A DNA stretch of 64,000 nt, taken from positions 5,959,227 through 6,023,226 of the forward strand of contig WMCF01000025.1 of the NCBI GenBank assembly GCA_009792885.1, in the 5' to 3' direction. The translations under genes were made by a program, and so were the position numbers. The notes under the pieces are model-generated. The model worked only from the letters and a program-made list of their open reading frames with translations, was not told the origin of the DNA and did no database searches. Source of the DNA: Eremophila alpestris peregrina. Its lineage: Eukaryota > Chordata > Aves > Passeriformes > Alaudidae. This document shows, one piece after another, positions 48,788-61,461 of the stretch. Positions within the stretch are counted from its first letter, which is position 1, and the number at the start of each line of letters is the position of its first letter.

Positions 48788-49538
48788 GCAAAGTCCAAGT
48801 GCCATGTCCTGCACTTCAGCCACAAGAACCCCATGCAGTGCTACAGGCTGGGGGCAGAGTGGATGGAAAGCTGCCTGTCAGAAAGGGTTCTGGGGGTGCT
48901 GTTGATGTCCAGCTGAACATGAGCCAGCGTTTGCCCAGGCTGCCAAAGAGTCCAATGGCATCATGGCCTGTATCGGAAATAGGGTGGCCAGGTATGTGAT
49001 GGTCCCCCTGTCCTCAGCATGGGTGAGGCCACACCTCAAATCCTGTATTCAGTTCTGGACCACTCTACAAGAAGGACATTGAGGTGCTGGAGAGTGTCCA
49101 GAGAAGGGCAACAGAGATGGTGAAGGGTCCAGAGGATAAGTCCTATGAGAAGCAGCTGAGGGAGCTGGGGTTGTTCTGCCTGGAGAAAAGAAGGCTCAAA
49201 GGAGACCTTATTGCTCTCTACAGCTCCCTGAAAGGAGGTTGTAGTGAAGTTGGGGTGGGTGTGTCCCAGGCAAACAGTGACAGGACAAGAGGAAAAGGCC
49301 TCAAATTGCACCAGGGGAGGTTCAGGCTGAACATCAGGAGGAATTTCTTCACTGAGTGACTGTTAAACATTGAAATGTACTGTCCAAGAAGGTGGTGAAG
49401 TCACCATCCTTGGAGGTGCTCAAAAAACAACTGGGCTTGGCACATAGTGCCACGGTCTAGTTGACAAGGTGGTGCTCAGTCAAAGGTGGGACTTGATCTC
49501 AGAGGTCTTTTCCAATCTAAATAATTCTGTGATTCTGG
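48788..49538 (+). mobile_element. CR1 LINE 3' part with ORF2 C-terminal remnant
   Basis: About 750 bases cover the end of ORF2 and the 3' UTR. Recognisable peptides in order are NPMQCYRLGAEW, LNMSQR, GIMACI, VRPHLKSCIQFW, LESVQRRAT, KSYEKQLRELG, LEKRRLKGDLIALY and RRNFFTE. The 3' end reads AGGTCTTTTCCAATCTAAAT, then ATTCTGTGATTCTGGG, two CR1 terminal octamers. Frameshifts lie between 48.89 and 49.08 kb, after which one frame stays open to 49359. It is the least decayed coding relic in the window, suggesting a younger copy than the one at 8.8 kb. Confidence 0.95.
49080..49359 (+). pseudogene. CR1 ORF2 C-terminal fragment, open frame
   Basis: Some 91 codons remain open and match the conserved CR1 C-terminal segment (QRRAT, LRELGLF, LEKRRL, GDLIALY, GGCSEVGVG, RTRGKGLKL, RRNFFTE). 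A stop follows at once, where CR1 normally continues. It lacks the endonuclease and reverse-transcriptase domains, so it has no catalytic ability. The frame survives by recent age, not by evident selection. Confidence 0.85.
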
Positions 49539-51164
49539 GACATGGTGTCTAGAAGCTCTGCCTTTTTGAATTTGCATTAGAAAACTCTCTTTTGTTTTTC
49601 TTTTTTTTTTTTTTCCTTGACTATGTTCAACAATTGCTGTACAGACATTTCTTCTTTTGTATTACTTGAATAGGTACCCTACGGGATAGGCCTGATGTTC
49701 TGTGAATCCTAATACCCAGCACTAACCAGTTAACTTTGTGGAGAGGCACAAATTTATATTTTGATATTCCCTGTTTTTCTAGCAGAACTTCTGATAGTCT
49801 TCCTTGAATTAGCACTTGCGGAATTCATTAGGGAATATTGGCATTTGCTAAACAGCAGATTTGGTTAATAATTCTGGTTTTTTCAAGTATTTTAAAACAT
49901 AATTCTCCTATTTATAAATGTGATTTATTTGCAAATCAGGCCAGTTGACAAAGAGTGTCTTTTGTCAAGAAAACACACAATCTAACAGTAAGGAATGGAA
50001 TTAGCTACAAGAAGGGGAGGTAAAAGACTGCAACATTCAGATTGTAGGCTTGAAGGAACTTGTCTCTCTTTCTAATGGTCTAAAAAAAATGTTGCCCTTC
50101 ATTTATCTTGCACTATTTGGATTATCTTTCTTTCCATTTGATATGATTACAATTCCAAGGACATTAGAAACTGCTGCATTTTTGGCAAGTGGCTTGCCAA
50201 GAACTTTTCTCTGCTCTTCACGCTCTACATCAGTATTATGTGGACTAAATTTTATTTGTCAGGTCTAGATGCAGGTTTCCCTGTCTGACATATACTTTCT
50301 CAGCTATCAGAGTAATATTTCCCTTTATACTTAAGGGAGGAGGAAAGAAGGATTCATATTTCTCTACAAATCAAGAAACTGGAGTGCTCTGAACTCAGCT
50401 CTCCTAGAGGCAATGTCTAAAGCAGGAGCAGATTGAACTTAGATACCCAAGTTAAATGCCTGAAGGTAACAATCCCAGTTGAGAGTGTTAATTAGTGCCA
50501 AAGAAGCATTCAGGTCTTGGAGAGATAGTTCCATCCAAGATAACCAGCAACTATCCTACAGCAAACAAAGCAAACAAGACTCACTTTCAGAGCACTTGTG
50601 CTTTGCAGATATGTTCTTTTTCCTGTGGAAAGAACAACATAAGCTAGATTTAATGCAAAGGCCAAGCCAATCAAGTATCAGCTCTGCAGTCACTGTCAAG
50701 CCACAAGTATTGTTACATGGCAAGGTCACCAAGGGCATTGCTTCTCGCTGTTTTTCCCTTCTCTCTTATGCAGTAACTGTGGAAAGACTTCTTGCAAGGA
50801 TATTATACAGTCTATTGGATTTTTAAAGGGCTACAGACCAGACTTCACTGTTTAAAACTGTTCTTAATGTCCACCATAAATTTTACCTTACACATCACAT
50901 TCTAAAGGGTTTTTTCTGTTCATAGGAAGAAAAGGAATAAAATGGGATATGCAAAGCTGAGCCTTGCATGCTGCCTGAAACAGTAGCAGCAAGCAAAGGA
51001 AAATGAAAACAGTATTTTATAGCTGTTATAAAAATTATTCCTGTGAGCAAAACATGTTTTTAATACCTCTCGTCTAAAAGTGACATATTGGGGTTCATTC
51101 TGTCATTGGAAGCTTATTAAAAATCCTTCTCTCTATTGCTTTTTTATGTTACAGGATTTAGATT
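49539..51164. other. non-coding spacer between CR1 copies
   Basis: It holds a 17-base T-run near 49600 and unrelated short open frames. The longest is a 115-codon frame at 50479-50826 with no recognisable domain or exon borders. No gene is supported. Confidence 0.6.
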
Positions 51165-51472
51165 ACAAGAGAGATGAACAGGGACTTTTCACAAGAACAT
51201 GTAGTGATGGGACAAGGGGGAATGGCTTAAAACTGAGATTAGGTTTAGAACTGATATTAGGAAAAGATTATTTGTTGTGAGAGTGATAGGGCACTGGGAT
51301 AGGTTGTTCAGAGACGTTGTGGATATCTTATTCCTGAAAGTGTGCAAAGCCAGGCTGGACAGTTACTTTGAGTAACCTGGTCTCATGGAAAGTGTCCCTG
51401 CCCTTGGCAGAGCAGTTGGACTATAGACAAATCCTTTTGGCCCTTTCCAACCCAAAACATTCTGTGAATTTA
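51165..51472 (+). mobile_element. CR1 LINE 3' fragment
   Basis: It runs through GGGACTTTTCACAAGAACAT, GGGACAAGGGGGAATGGCTT, TAGGGCACTGGGATAGGTTG and GTGTCCCTGCCCTTGGCAGA. It ends GGCCCTTTCCAACCCAAAAC and ATTCTGTGAATT. Subfamily wording is like the 10.5 kb copy. It is 5'-truncated with no coding content. Confidence 0.92.
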
Positions 51473-52932
51473 TAATTAATCACTGAAAACAAGGTTTAGG
51501 GTAATAATGTAAATGATCCCACTCTGGTGTCTGAGAACTGATCAACAGTTTACCTGTACATGTGATTTCTGCATTCAGTAAGTGGTCATATGCCTAGAGG
51601 CATACAAGTGATCATTGTTTCTGTGAGTGTGTTACAGAGAACTTACTGGACTTTTTGTGTTATCTTACTGTTTTCCCCAGTATGGGTTTCCCCACTGGAA
51701 GAAAAAAGCTGTCTTATTGTCTATGAGCATAAAAAGCTGTTTCTCCTTGACAGGCAGCAGCTGTCAGCATAGAGATGATAATGCTGGGTTTGAGTTGTAG
51801 AGCTTGAGGTGATTCTGTCCTGACAGTATGGGCAGCCTCCCTGCTTACTGGGGCAGTGCCCTACTTATGTTCTTGAGATCAGACTTAAGGGTTTGCCCGT
51901 GCAGAGAAAAAGTGAAGGAGAAATGGCAGTTGCCAAGAGAGCATAACTCTTGGACTCAGCTAACATGCCTGGGAACCCAAAGATGAATAATTTTAGGAAC
52001 AATATGAGTGCTTCAGAGCTAAACACACAGACATGAGCAGAGTATGATGTGATGTCTGCACATGATCTTATCTCAATGCTCTTGGAAAGAAAGGGGGATT
52101 TTTTTCAGTTGATGGGAATTTGATACCTAAGTCTCAGGAGTATTTGTTGGAAATCTTACTGTGAGGCTTATCTGTTTAGGCATGCATTCAGCAAAAATTA
52201 TTTTTGTTTGGGGCTTTGGGGTGGGATTTTATCTAAATAAGGACGGGAGAGGGCTAGGTTCCAAGTTTCAAACAGATTTTTTTTTAAATGCTTTAATAGA
52301 TTCACTCTACTTATTAGAAAATGTAAAGAAATGCATTTTAATGTTCTTTAAATGAACAGCTGCCTCTCTGAAGGATTCTGATGCCAACGATAAAAGAAAG
52401 CTACTTATCTTATGGACACCTAAGACATGGGGAAATCATGTGGCATGGCCATAGCACCTTTTCTTCTCTCATAATGGAGAATGTTTTATTTTGGGCAGGT
52501 GGCAAAACATGTAACCTGTTTGCATAAGTCAAACAATGGAAATGAAAGTACACCCACTGGATATATAAAATGTCTTATATATACTATGTCAAATATGCAG
52601 TCCATATTCAAGTAACAAAACCTAAGAGATTGGTACTACTTCTGTGGGTACAGCAATACCAAATATTTTGTATTATCTTTGGTTTTTTTCCCCCATTTGC
52701 TTCTGGTCCTCTCTTTCTTGTCCAAAGCATAATGTGCTGAAGTGTATGTCTTTTTCTACTATACTGAGAATAAAGAGATAGAGACCCTTGAACCCCATCC
52801 AGCAAACAGCTTTTAGATCCTGAAACTGAAATAAGGAATTTGTTCTAGGTATGTCTGCAGCTTTTGAATGAGGCAAAAGGACTGCAAAGTGCATAGCAAA
52901 AGGCAAGCATCTCTCTTATTCAGTTGCATTCG

Positions 52933-52966
52933 TTGCCCAGACACCAGACAAGACTGGTGTATGCAA
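52933..52966. repeat. short hairpin
   Basis: ACACCAG (52941-52947) and CTGGTGT (52954-52960) pair perfectly around ACAAGA. TTGC and GCAA extend the stem across a small internal loop. Confidence 0.6.
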
Positions 52967-53823
52967 GACTATTATGACAACGCTCCAGTTTAAATTTTGT
53001 TTGGGTTTTTTTCAGAGTGTTCTTGGTGATTGACAGGATATTTTTCCTTGAAATTTAAATCTCCTGGCTAAACGGGTTCCATTTATCTTTAAATGCCATG
53101 AAACATATGCTGAGAATGTTATCAGTCATAGGCGATTATATTTTTAATTGAACATTTTCAGGCTGCTTGAGTATTCTGGGATGCTCCCAAGTGCTAATGT
53201 TTGTGTAAAGACACCGTATTAACACATATGCAATGTGCTCCACCCCATCCATCATAGCATCAGGGCATCCATCTGCCTGGTAACCCTTCTCAAAGGGGGC
53301 CGCTGAGCAGCAATTAAATGCAGATCTCATTTCTGCCTAAAAACAGACAAGTACAAGATGGTCATGTGCAGGGGTTTTAAAAACAAAATCCCTTTGGATC
53401 AGACTTGCCACCTTTGTGGAGATTTACCTCTGCAGAAAATAGTGAGCAGCAGCATGAACTCTTGTCTGCAGAATGGAAATATCAAGCTGATCAACATTTC
53501 CGCATTGCTCAGAAGATAATCCTTCATTTGAGCTGCTTATCTGAAATCTGTCTCATGAATCTGATGGGAGGATTTGCCCTAAGTAGTTAATTATGGTGCT
53601 GCTAAATTTCCTCCTCTCTGCTTATTCCTTCACTTTAAGAAAAATCATGCAGCTATAAAGACTGTAAACTTCAATTAAAAACAAATGAAACATCTAGCTG
53701 AAAACTTATTAAGGCACCTGAAATTATCTTTTTACCTTTCATACCATATTTTCCAGATTCTCACTGTAGGTGGATTTTTAGTTGGAGCTGATCTGGCTGC
53801 TCTGACAAAATTGTGGGGATTGA

Positions 53824-53897
53824 GGGTTTTGTTTGGTTCGTTGGTTGGGTTTTAGTATGTTTGGAGGTTTTTTGTTTGCTTGGGTCTTTAGGTTGTT
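53824..53897 (+). repeat. T/G-rich tract
   Basis: An irregular GGTTTTGTTTGG, GGTTGGG and GGAGGTTTTTTG stretch is broken by a few C and A. It is similar in kind to the tract at 32851 but less pure. Confidence 0.75.
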
Positions 53898-56780
53898 GTT
53901 TATCTGACTTAGAGCATTTAAATGGAGAATTCTTCCATGTCAGGCTAAGCTCTGTCTGTTGTCCTGGCCTGAACCTGGCTCTGAAGGAATTGCAAAGACA
54001 GAATAAAGGCATTGCCAGATTAATTATTTCTAGGGCATGTGAGACTCCTACAGTCTTCCAGTCTAACTTATACTGCAGAGAGGAGCCATGGTTTTGGTTC
54101 TTAAGGTATTCTGTACCTAATTAAGATTTATGAAAAATATTTAATATGTTTTGCCATTTAAGTGCCACTTCTGACCCCTGATGTGATGATGATAAGGGAT
54201 TGCAAAGATATGTTAGCACAGAGGATAAAAAATTGCCATGGTAATATGGGAAATTTTTGGGTCATTTCCCACACATAGAATGCATTTTGTCTGTGGGAAA
54301 CATTTTGCTGGTTATTGATATTTCTCAACCAACCTCTTTAGGAAGATCATATTCAGGTTCTGTTTACACACAAACTTTCTTTTCCCTCTGGATGAGGTCA
54401 GTATATTTTTCCTGGTGCAGACACTGAATGGAACTGGGTGTTCCCTGTGCAAGTGGGTCTGCCTAGGGGTGGGATTTCTTATGTCGTGCAGCATAACATA
54501 CATCTCATGAGACATGTGACAAAAGGACTTGAATTCAAGTAATAAAAGGTATTTTCCTATCAGAGAAGAGATACCTGTAAGAGTTAAGTTTTACTCAAAA
54601 AGTTATGAAAATTCTCATTCTCCTTTTACTAAGTTGCTAAACAGGACAGCCCTGGATTTCATGTGGTGCTGCCTTGGCCTCTTGGGAAGCTGCTGGGCAC
54701 AGCCTTTGTCCTGGAGAGCTCTCCTGCCCAGAGCTGGGTGTGTTCCTTTCTGCAGCAAACCAGTCCCTAGAGAAAATGGAGCAAAATGTACTTAATTGTT
54801 CTTGCCATGAAAAATGACAATCTTGGAGGGAGAAATGGCTCACATCCAACCTCTTTTATGAATTCCTAAAAGAGGCTAAAGTTTCTCCTTGGAAGGTTTA
54901 AGATTTTGGGGATGTTGTCAAATTGCTTTTCATTAGCTTTCCATAGCTTAATTCTGGATGTATTCCCACTTAATCCTCAGGAAGTTTTGGTCTCTAATAT
55001 TTCAACAGTAGAGGCATAAGTGTTTCATGAAGACACCAGCTTAAGCATTTTTATGGTTTTTTTCTCTTTATATTCCCTTCATACATTGATCAGAACAGGT
55101 GCTACCTTACTTTTTTTCTCATGTGGCTGTTGAAAAAAATTTTTAAAGCCTTTTAGTATGTGGTCTATAAAAGCTTGCCAAATGTAAACTTATTTGAACA
55201 AATAAATGTTTTCTGTTAATTACTCCAACCAGACATTCACCAGGATATGCTGAAGCATTACAAGAGTTGTGCTAATACCACGGCCATAAGCTCTTTTCTT
55301 CTCCCACATGCATTTTAGATTTTTTTCTTCCTCAGCATGCAAAGTAACTGTGCGCAGGTCCTGGTCATTTACATCACTATGTACACATGACCAAGTACTG
55401 AATTATAGCAGATTTAATAGGAGACATAGCTTCAAATTTTGTTTTGCATTTAGTTTCTGCTGAGACCTGTGTTTAGAGGCCTTACCAGCCCTGAGGCAGT
55501 AGGTTTCTCCATATGTGCCAGTATTTTGATGCCCAGAGAAACTTACCATTCATGGAAGCTTGTGTAGGACTTGCTTGAAGATTCACTTTTGGGTTTTTTT
55601 TTTGTTTTTTAACTTCTTTAGGCCCTTGCTACACAAGGTTGGTTTTTTGTTGTTACATTTCATAGGAATCTTGTACCTTGAGCAACAGTGCCTGCAAAAA
55701 GAACGTGAGGAAATAAAATGACTTTTCTCCTGCTTTCTTGTTTTAAGAAGCTATTTCCTAAGGCTATCCACTTAACTGCAGCTGTTGTCTGTGCCTGGAG
55801 ATATTAGAAAAAATGGCATTATAGCTCAGAACAACAGCTTGGTCTGGTTTTGATTTCTTCTGTGTGTACTACCAGACTCATTGGGGCCCTTACACAACCG
55901 AGACTGAGTAGACTGTTAAAACCCAGGTGGTGGATGGCTTGTTTCCCTTTAACTGTTTTCATGGTTGGTGGCAGGAAAGTTTCTTGCCACTCCCTTATCT
56001 GAGGTTTATGTAATGAATTGATCATAGGCAGCGCTAGCTTTGAACTTGTTCCAGTTTGGCAGAGCTTGGCTGTTCCCGAGTCACTGTGACTCCCAGAGGA
56101 ATTTTTCCTGACTTTAGATGCAGGTAGGTGATTTATCCCTACCATGGGCATTTTGAAAAATGTCCCCAGTAAAAAATCAGGCTCCTAACGAGATACTAAA
56201 ATGGCACCATTGTACAGGCACACTCTGACTTAAGAGTCTAAAAATACAGACCAGCTCTGACTCCAGGACACATGCTGAACTCTCTGCTCTGTGTGCTGTC
56301 CTTCACTGTATGAGATACTCCAAGTGCATATTTTAGATACCTCTGCCTACTAGGGTCAGTTTGAATCTCCTTACATGAGTGTTTTAACACATGTTGTCAT
56401 TTCTGCACTCTGTGTGTATGTGTGCTTTCTCATGGTCACTGACTTATTTTCCCACAGACAAGACCTAAGTGCATCCCAGTTATCCTGGGAAATAACAAAT
56501 TAAACCTTTCACCAAGAGGTAATGATACCAGATGTAATACTTCCTGACAGATAACACTGCTTTTCCTGAAAGCCTCTAGATAGTGAACAGAGCAAGGATT
56601 ATACTGACAAACAGCCAAAGACAGCAAACTGGACCTTTTTCTTAGTGGTTACAACCTCAGGTAAGCAAAAGGCAGAACATCCCATAAAATTGCAAGCAGT
56701 AAGTTCTCACAGCTGCTAGAGGATGTTGTACCCCACTGACAGTCTGGTGGGCTCACTTCACATCTAGTGGGTTTTATTAG

Positions 56781-56962
56781 CTGTGAAACACTGGAACAGG
56801 ATGCCCAGAGAAGTGATAGATGCCCCATCCCTGGAAATATTCAAGGCCAGGCTGGACGGGGCTCTGTGCAACCTGGTCTAGTTAAAGTGTTTTTTGCAGT
56901 TAGGTTGGATCAGATGACCTATAAAGGTCACTTTCAACCCAAACTATTTTATGATTCCATGA
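56781..56962 (+). mobile_element. CR1 LINE 3' fragment
   Basis: GTGAAACACTGGAACAGGAT, then GATGCCCCATCCCTGGAAAT and CAAGGCCAGGCTGGACGGGG are close to the CR1 3' UTR consensus. The tail reads CTTTCAACCCAAACTATTTT and ATGATTCCATGA. It is short but clear. Confidence 0.92.
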
Positions 56963-57573
56963 AAATACTCCAAAGTAAGATAGCTTGATCAAACTGCAAA
57001 ATCACCTCCACCCCAAAAAAGCCTCCACCCAAAAACTCTGTGTATGTATGGCATGTACAATGAGGTGCATTTGTTCAAGCATCTTTCCCAAGCTGTCACT
57101 GTAGACCAGGCAGAATTGCCTGCTTACAAGCAGGTAAATCCTCTTTTTTTTCCTTCTTGAGTCCCTTTTGGAGTTTCTGATTCACTTCCTTATCCTCTAA
57201 GAGACAGAGAAAACGCTGTGAAACTGTGACTACTGCTGCAGACTCCCTGGCAAACAGAGGTGATGTGTTCTCTCTCTGTTCTCTCTGCAAAATTTTCCTT
57301 TTTCTTCTCCACCAACAGGTGGAGCAGAGACGTCTCACCTCTGCCACTCTCCACAGGAACCTTGCAGTAAAACTAGTGCACTTGTTTGTCTCCCCAAAAA
57401 TTACTCCAAATCTTAACATGATTTCTCTAGCCTTTTTTGCCAACTCATTTTCACCACTTGTGTGCCTTTTCTCTTCCACCGTCAAATATGCCAGGTGGGA
57501 CCAACTTCAAGGTCTTTTTTGCTGTCCTTTTAAATATTCACTGGCTGTAAAACAAACCTCAGGGCTCTTTTAC

Positions 57574-57589
57574 TAAATAAATAAATAAA
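57574..57589. repeat. (AAAT)n microsatellite
   Basis: CTAAATAAATAAATAAAC has about three and a half AAAT units. Confidence 0.75.
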
Positions 57590-58288
57590 CCCAATAAAAT
57601 TTCTTACTCATTAAGGTATATAGTCCTATATTTTGTGTAGGAAACTCTCCCAAACCCATGCTTTGCTCCTAAATTACTGAAAGTGTCCTTTCAAATTGCT
57701 AGCAGAGCCAAATAGCATGTGTAAATGTTGCACAACATACACCTAAGAATTAATGTTTAACAATAGAGTGCCACTGCTGAGAAGGTATCTGTAAATAGGG
57801 CTTGTTTATATGAGAACCTTTGGCATATCTCTGGCGGTGAAGAGCAGATCTCTAAAAAGTTTGCATCTGACTGACTGACTTACAGTCCTTCAACTCCTCT
57901 GATGAAGGGAAAAGCCAGCTTCCTGCAAAATGAGCACATGACCTCAGGAATTATTCCAGGGGACATTTTGTTCACTGCTCCCCTATTTGTAATTTGTTTT
58001 TTAAGAATTCCAACTGAGGCTGCTGCATTTCAGTTGTATTTTGTCTTGTGCAATTACCTTTAAACAAGCAGAGATGTTCAGCTGTGCATTGAGGTCGCAC
58101 TTCAGGAAAAGCAGAATTAGGTGTCCACATGTGAGCACATAGTGTGGCTGTGTTTGCTGTGCTCAGCTTGGGCTCCCTGACATAGGACTAACTACTCCAA
58201 AGTATTAATTGGTGCAAACCTTTCATTATAATACTCAAAGACAAATAGGGATAGAAGGGTGTTGATATCTTAATGGGAGAAACAATTA

Positions 58289-58304
58289 ATATATATATAT
58301 ATAT
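58289..58304. repeat. (AT)8 microsatellite
   Basis: There are eight uninterrupted AT units between TTA and GGAG, long enough to be polymorphic. Confidence 0.85.
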
Positions 58305-58800
58305 GGAGAAAGAGCCTTTTTTTCCTCCACGGCTAGAATAAACAGCATGAGGATCAGGGCTGCTGGGCTGTGACCTCTAGAAGTTAATATGTTACACAGC
58401 AATAACATAAAACAGTGTTAATGTAGCAAGTGCTGGAATTAGTGCCTGCTCTAGGCATTTCAAGTCCACGTGTCGTGACTGCTGCCCTGTTTCACAGTAC
58501 ACAAGGTATGTCATTGTACTGTCATCACAGCTTGAAGCATCACTGCACCACCTTCCCACCCCACCCCAGACCAGGAAACCCATCTGGCTAAGCAAAAGCT
58601 TTCCCTGTCATTCATGGAGTATTTCCCAGTTGTAAGATGGGGGCATGGGAAGGCTCAAAGTGTGTTTGGGAGCAGCAGGGTCGTCCCTCTGGGCAAGCTG
58701 CTTGCCCCACTCCATGCCACAGAGAGACAAATAAAGCTGCTCTGTGTGTGAAGGGGTGGGAAGAGAGGAAAAAAGAGGGAATAGCTTTGCTGGGGACAGA

Positions 58801-58816
58801 CAGGCAGGCAGGCAGG
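58801..58816. repeat. (CAGG)4 microsatellite
   Basis: Four exact CAGG units follow GACAGA and precede CGAAA. Confidence 0.85.
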
Positions 58817-59350
58817 CGAAATTCCTCCTTTCATAATCTCTGCCAATTTAGATTAGCTTGAAGTGACTATGAAACTGCAGTCTAAATTAAGTTCCATCCC
58901 ATGTATCCAGCTTTATTCATAATTGCTCAGAGACAAGGAGTCTGTTGAGTCTGATGTGGTATTTAGTTATTTTAATACGCTGTCCTTTTTCCTTGTTAGA
59001 ATCCCTTTGTTCGCTTCATTTTCAAACTAATGAGATAGACTACACTGCCTTAGTATATCCTCAGACTTCACATCCTCCATCCTACATACCAGTGGTAGCA
59101 GGGATCCTCTGGAAAAAGAAAAGTTTAGTCATTTCATTGAAACACTGCTGCTGTTGTTCCAAAGTAACCTTCCTGCCAGGACATGACTGGCAGCAACAAG
59201 GTCTGGGTTCAAATTTAAGGGAGTTGCTCCAAATGTGGTGCCTTGAGGCCACACCTGGACAACTGGAAAAATTATACTGATCTGGTATTTCAAAAGCAAG
59301 CATAAGTAAGAGGCAAACATGAATCTAACAGCTCAAAAAGATTTCACTGG

Positions 59351-59404
59351 GGTTTTTGTTGTTGTTGTTTTTGGGTTTTTGGTTTTGTTTTTTTTTTTTT
59401 TTTT
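59351..59404 (+). repeat. T/G tract ending in T17
   Basis: GG, T5, then (GTT)n, GGGTTTTTGGTTTTG and a run of 17 T. It is G/T-only over its length. Confidence 0.85.
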
Positions 59405-60323
59405 GTAAGACAGAACAAAAATCTGACTAGGTAGATAAACAGATATAGTAACTGACTGCTACAGTTATTCTTTAACTATAACAGTCCATAGTCTATTTTC
59501 TCTAAGGAAGTAATTTCCAGGGTTGAATTTTTCACATCATCTAAGTGAAAGTAAGTGAAAATTAAGATTTATTGGGTGATAAACTGCTGTGTGAAGCAAT
59601 GCTCTGGTAGCTGCTTGGCTCCCTGATGGTTGTTCCTCTGACTGCTCCATCTTCATTCATGGGCCTTGGCCAGCTCTGCCAAGAGCCCTTTGCTCTTGGC
59701 CGGCTGCTCCCAACCTGGCACAGCCACCTGTATGTCTCCTGCAGCTGCAGGACTTCCAGTGCTTTAATGCTCAGAACTACCCACGGCCAGCTGGCTGAAC
59801 TGAACCGAATGAGGAGCTGGACATGGATCTTCAAGGAGGCAGGGAAATGGTTTTTTCCCTCCCTCCTATGCATATACAGTCTGCAGCACAAATCTTGTAA
59901 ACCCCCTGTCGAAGCTGTCAAAGCATGACCACCTGCTTTCGCTCAAAGCACAATACTAGCTGTTGCCTTAGGTTGGGACAGCCATTTGCCCAAATACATT
60001 TCACAAAGCTTCAAGTAAATTTGAAGACTATAAATGTCATTGTTATAGCTGCAAACTTTTCCCTAGTTTTTAAACTCTATTTTTCAGCAATGTCTCTCAA
60101 GCATAGTAACACAATGTACAAAATAAATGTTTAGGGAACATCTGTTCAGGCGTTCTGTTTATCTCCCTCTCACACCTCTGGAGGGAAAAAGAATCTCCTC
60201 TGGTGGGGTTTAGAGGTGTCTAGGGGGAAAGTAATTCTTAAATTTTTGAGGCAAGCCATCAGGTTCAGGACTGAAAGGGACTGAGTTAAAGATTGTTCTA
60301 CTGCCTAAGTGTCTTTCCTTTCC

Positions 60324-60347
60324 TTTTTTTTTTTTTTTTTTTTTTTT
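60324..60347 (+). repeat. poly(T), 24 bases
   Basis: An uninterrupted run of 24 T is preceded by TTCCTTTCC. It could be the 3' poly(A) of a minus-strand processed copy, but no retrocopied sequence is recognisable beside it, so a simple homopolymer is the safer call. Confidence 0.9.
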
Positions 60348-61461
60348 ATAACTGAACATCTGGGAATACATGGGACAAAAATACAAGTCCTTCACAAGTG
60401 GCTAAAATCATTGTCCCACTGATGGTGGGTTCAACCTGATCTCTTCAGCTCTTCAGAGCAGCCATGAACTCAGAAACTCAAACTCTTTGTCCTATTTTTG
60501 TACCTCTCTCTCATTAAAACTGGAAGGTCTGATAACAAATCTACCCAGGGTGTTCTTTGAGCTACCTGCTGCAGCTTTGCTTTTATGATGATGTTAGCAG
60601 GATCTTTCATCATCCACCTCCTAAGAGCACCCCCTTCATGCCCACGCATTTCACTCCCATTTTAAGGAAAAAGTAAAAGCTGTTTGGCTTTGCTTAGAGC
60701 ACAGAGGGATTACAAAAGCAGGTATCATGCTTAAAATAAAGCCATCCTGTTCTCTTTTCCAGGAGGCAGTAACACCCTATTTCACCACCTTAGGAATGGA
60801 GTTGACCACTCCTCCCACAGATGCATATTGGGACTATGAGCCTCAAGTCCCCAGGGAGTAGTGACAGAGGCCTCCCAATGGAGAGGTGCTGGATAAGAAC
60901 ATTTAAAAGCCTAATTTTGTAATAAGACCTTGGGAAATTTTGTTGGTTTGTTTTGGGTTTGTTTTCCAGCTGATTGCTCTCTTCTCTTTCTTAATCATTA
61001 GTCTTTTCCAAGTTTTAATCCATTAAGTGGAATGTTGTTAAGACTTTCATTGGTCGTTTTCTTGTAACAGATTGTCACAAGGCTGTTGAAGAAACCATGC
61101 TCATTAAAATTTTCTTCCCTGAGCTTTCACAGTGTGTTTTGTGATCATATTGTTGGACCACTGTGGAACCATGGGTTTAATTTTGAGCTTCTACAGTAAA
61201 AGTTAAAATAGGAATGAGTTCCTATCTGTTCTGTTAGCTTAGCTACTGGATTCTGTTTCCCTTCAGAAAAACTCCATTTGGGGTTCTGAATCCTGGAGTT
61301 TCATTATCAGTTGACCTCAAATATCCTTAGTTTGCCAGTGCAAGACTCCCAGCTGGTTACTCTTGTGTGCAGACACGGTCTGACTCAAGCAGACACTTCC
61401 TTCAAGTTCAGGAAGTGTTTGGACAATGGTCTCAGGCACATGATGTGATCCTGCATGTCCA

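Larger units (their letters stand above)
51473..56780. other. 5.3 kb non-coding stretch
   Basis: No gene or transposon was recognised. A T/G tract lies at 53824-53897 and T/G-rich runs near 55590-55650. A short hairpin, ACACCAG/CTGGTGT with outer TTGC/GCAA, lies at 52933-52966. The 53100-53340 sequence is a mixed, less AT-rich patch without recognisable coding content. Confidence 0.6.
56963..61461. other. 4.5 kb non-coding stretch with simple repeats
   Basis: Overlapping open frames of 116-129 codons on opposite strands at 57096-57576, and of 100-119 codons at 59562-59928, share no recognisable domain and have no convincing splice borders. They are not called genes. Simple repeats at 57574, 58289, 58801, 59351 and 60324 are listed separately. 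Confidence 0.6.

Noticed and set aside
57096..57576. Overlapping open frames of 129 (minus) and 116 (plus) codons
   Set aside because: Both strands are open over the same bases, neither reads like a known protein, and no exon borders or promoter were seen.
59200..59225. GGGTTCAAATTT resembling a tRNA B box
   Set aside because: No A box at proper distance upstream, no cloverleaf stems and no SINE-like tail were found.
59562..59928. Antiparallel open frames of 119 and 100 codons
   Set aside because: Same reasons: opposite strands open together, no homology, no exon borders.
60324..60347. T24 as the tail of a processed pseudogene
   Set aside because: No retrocopied coding sequence or target-site duplication is recognisable on either side.
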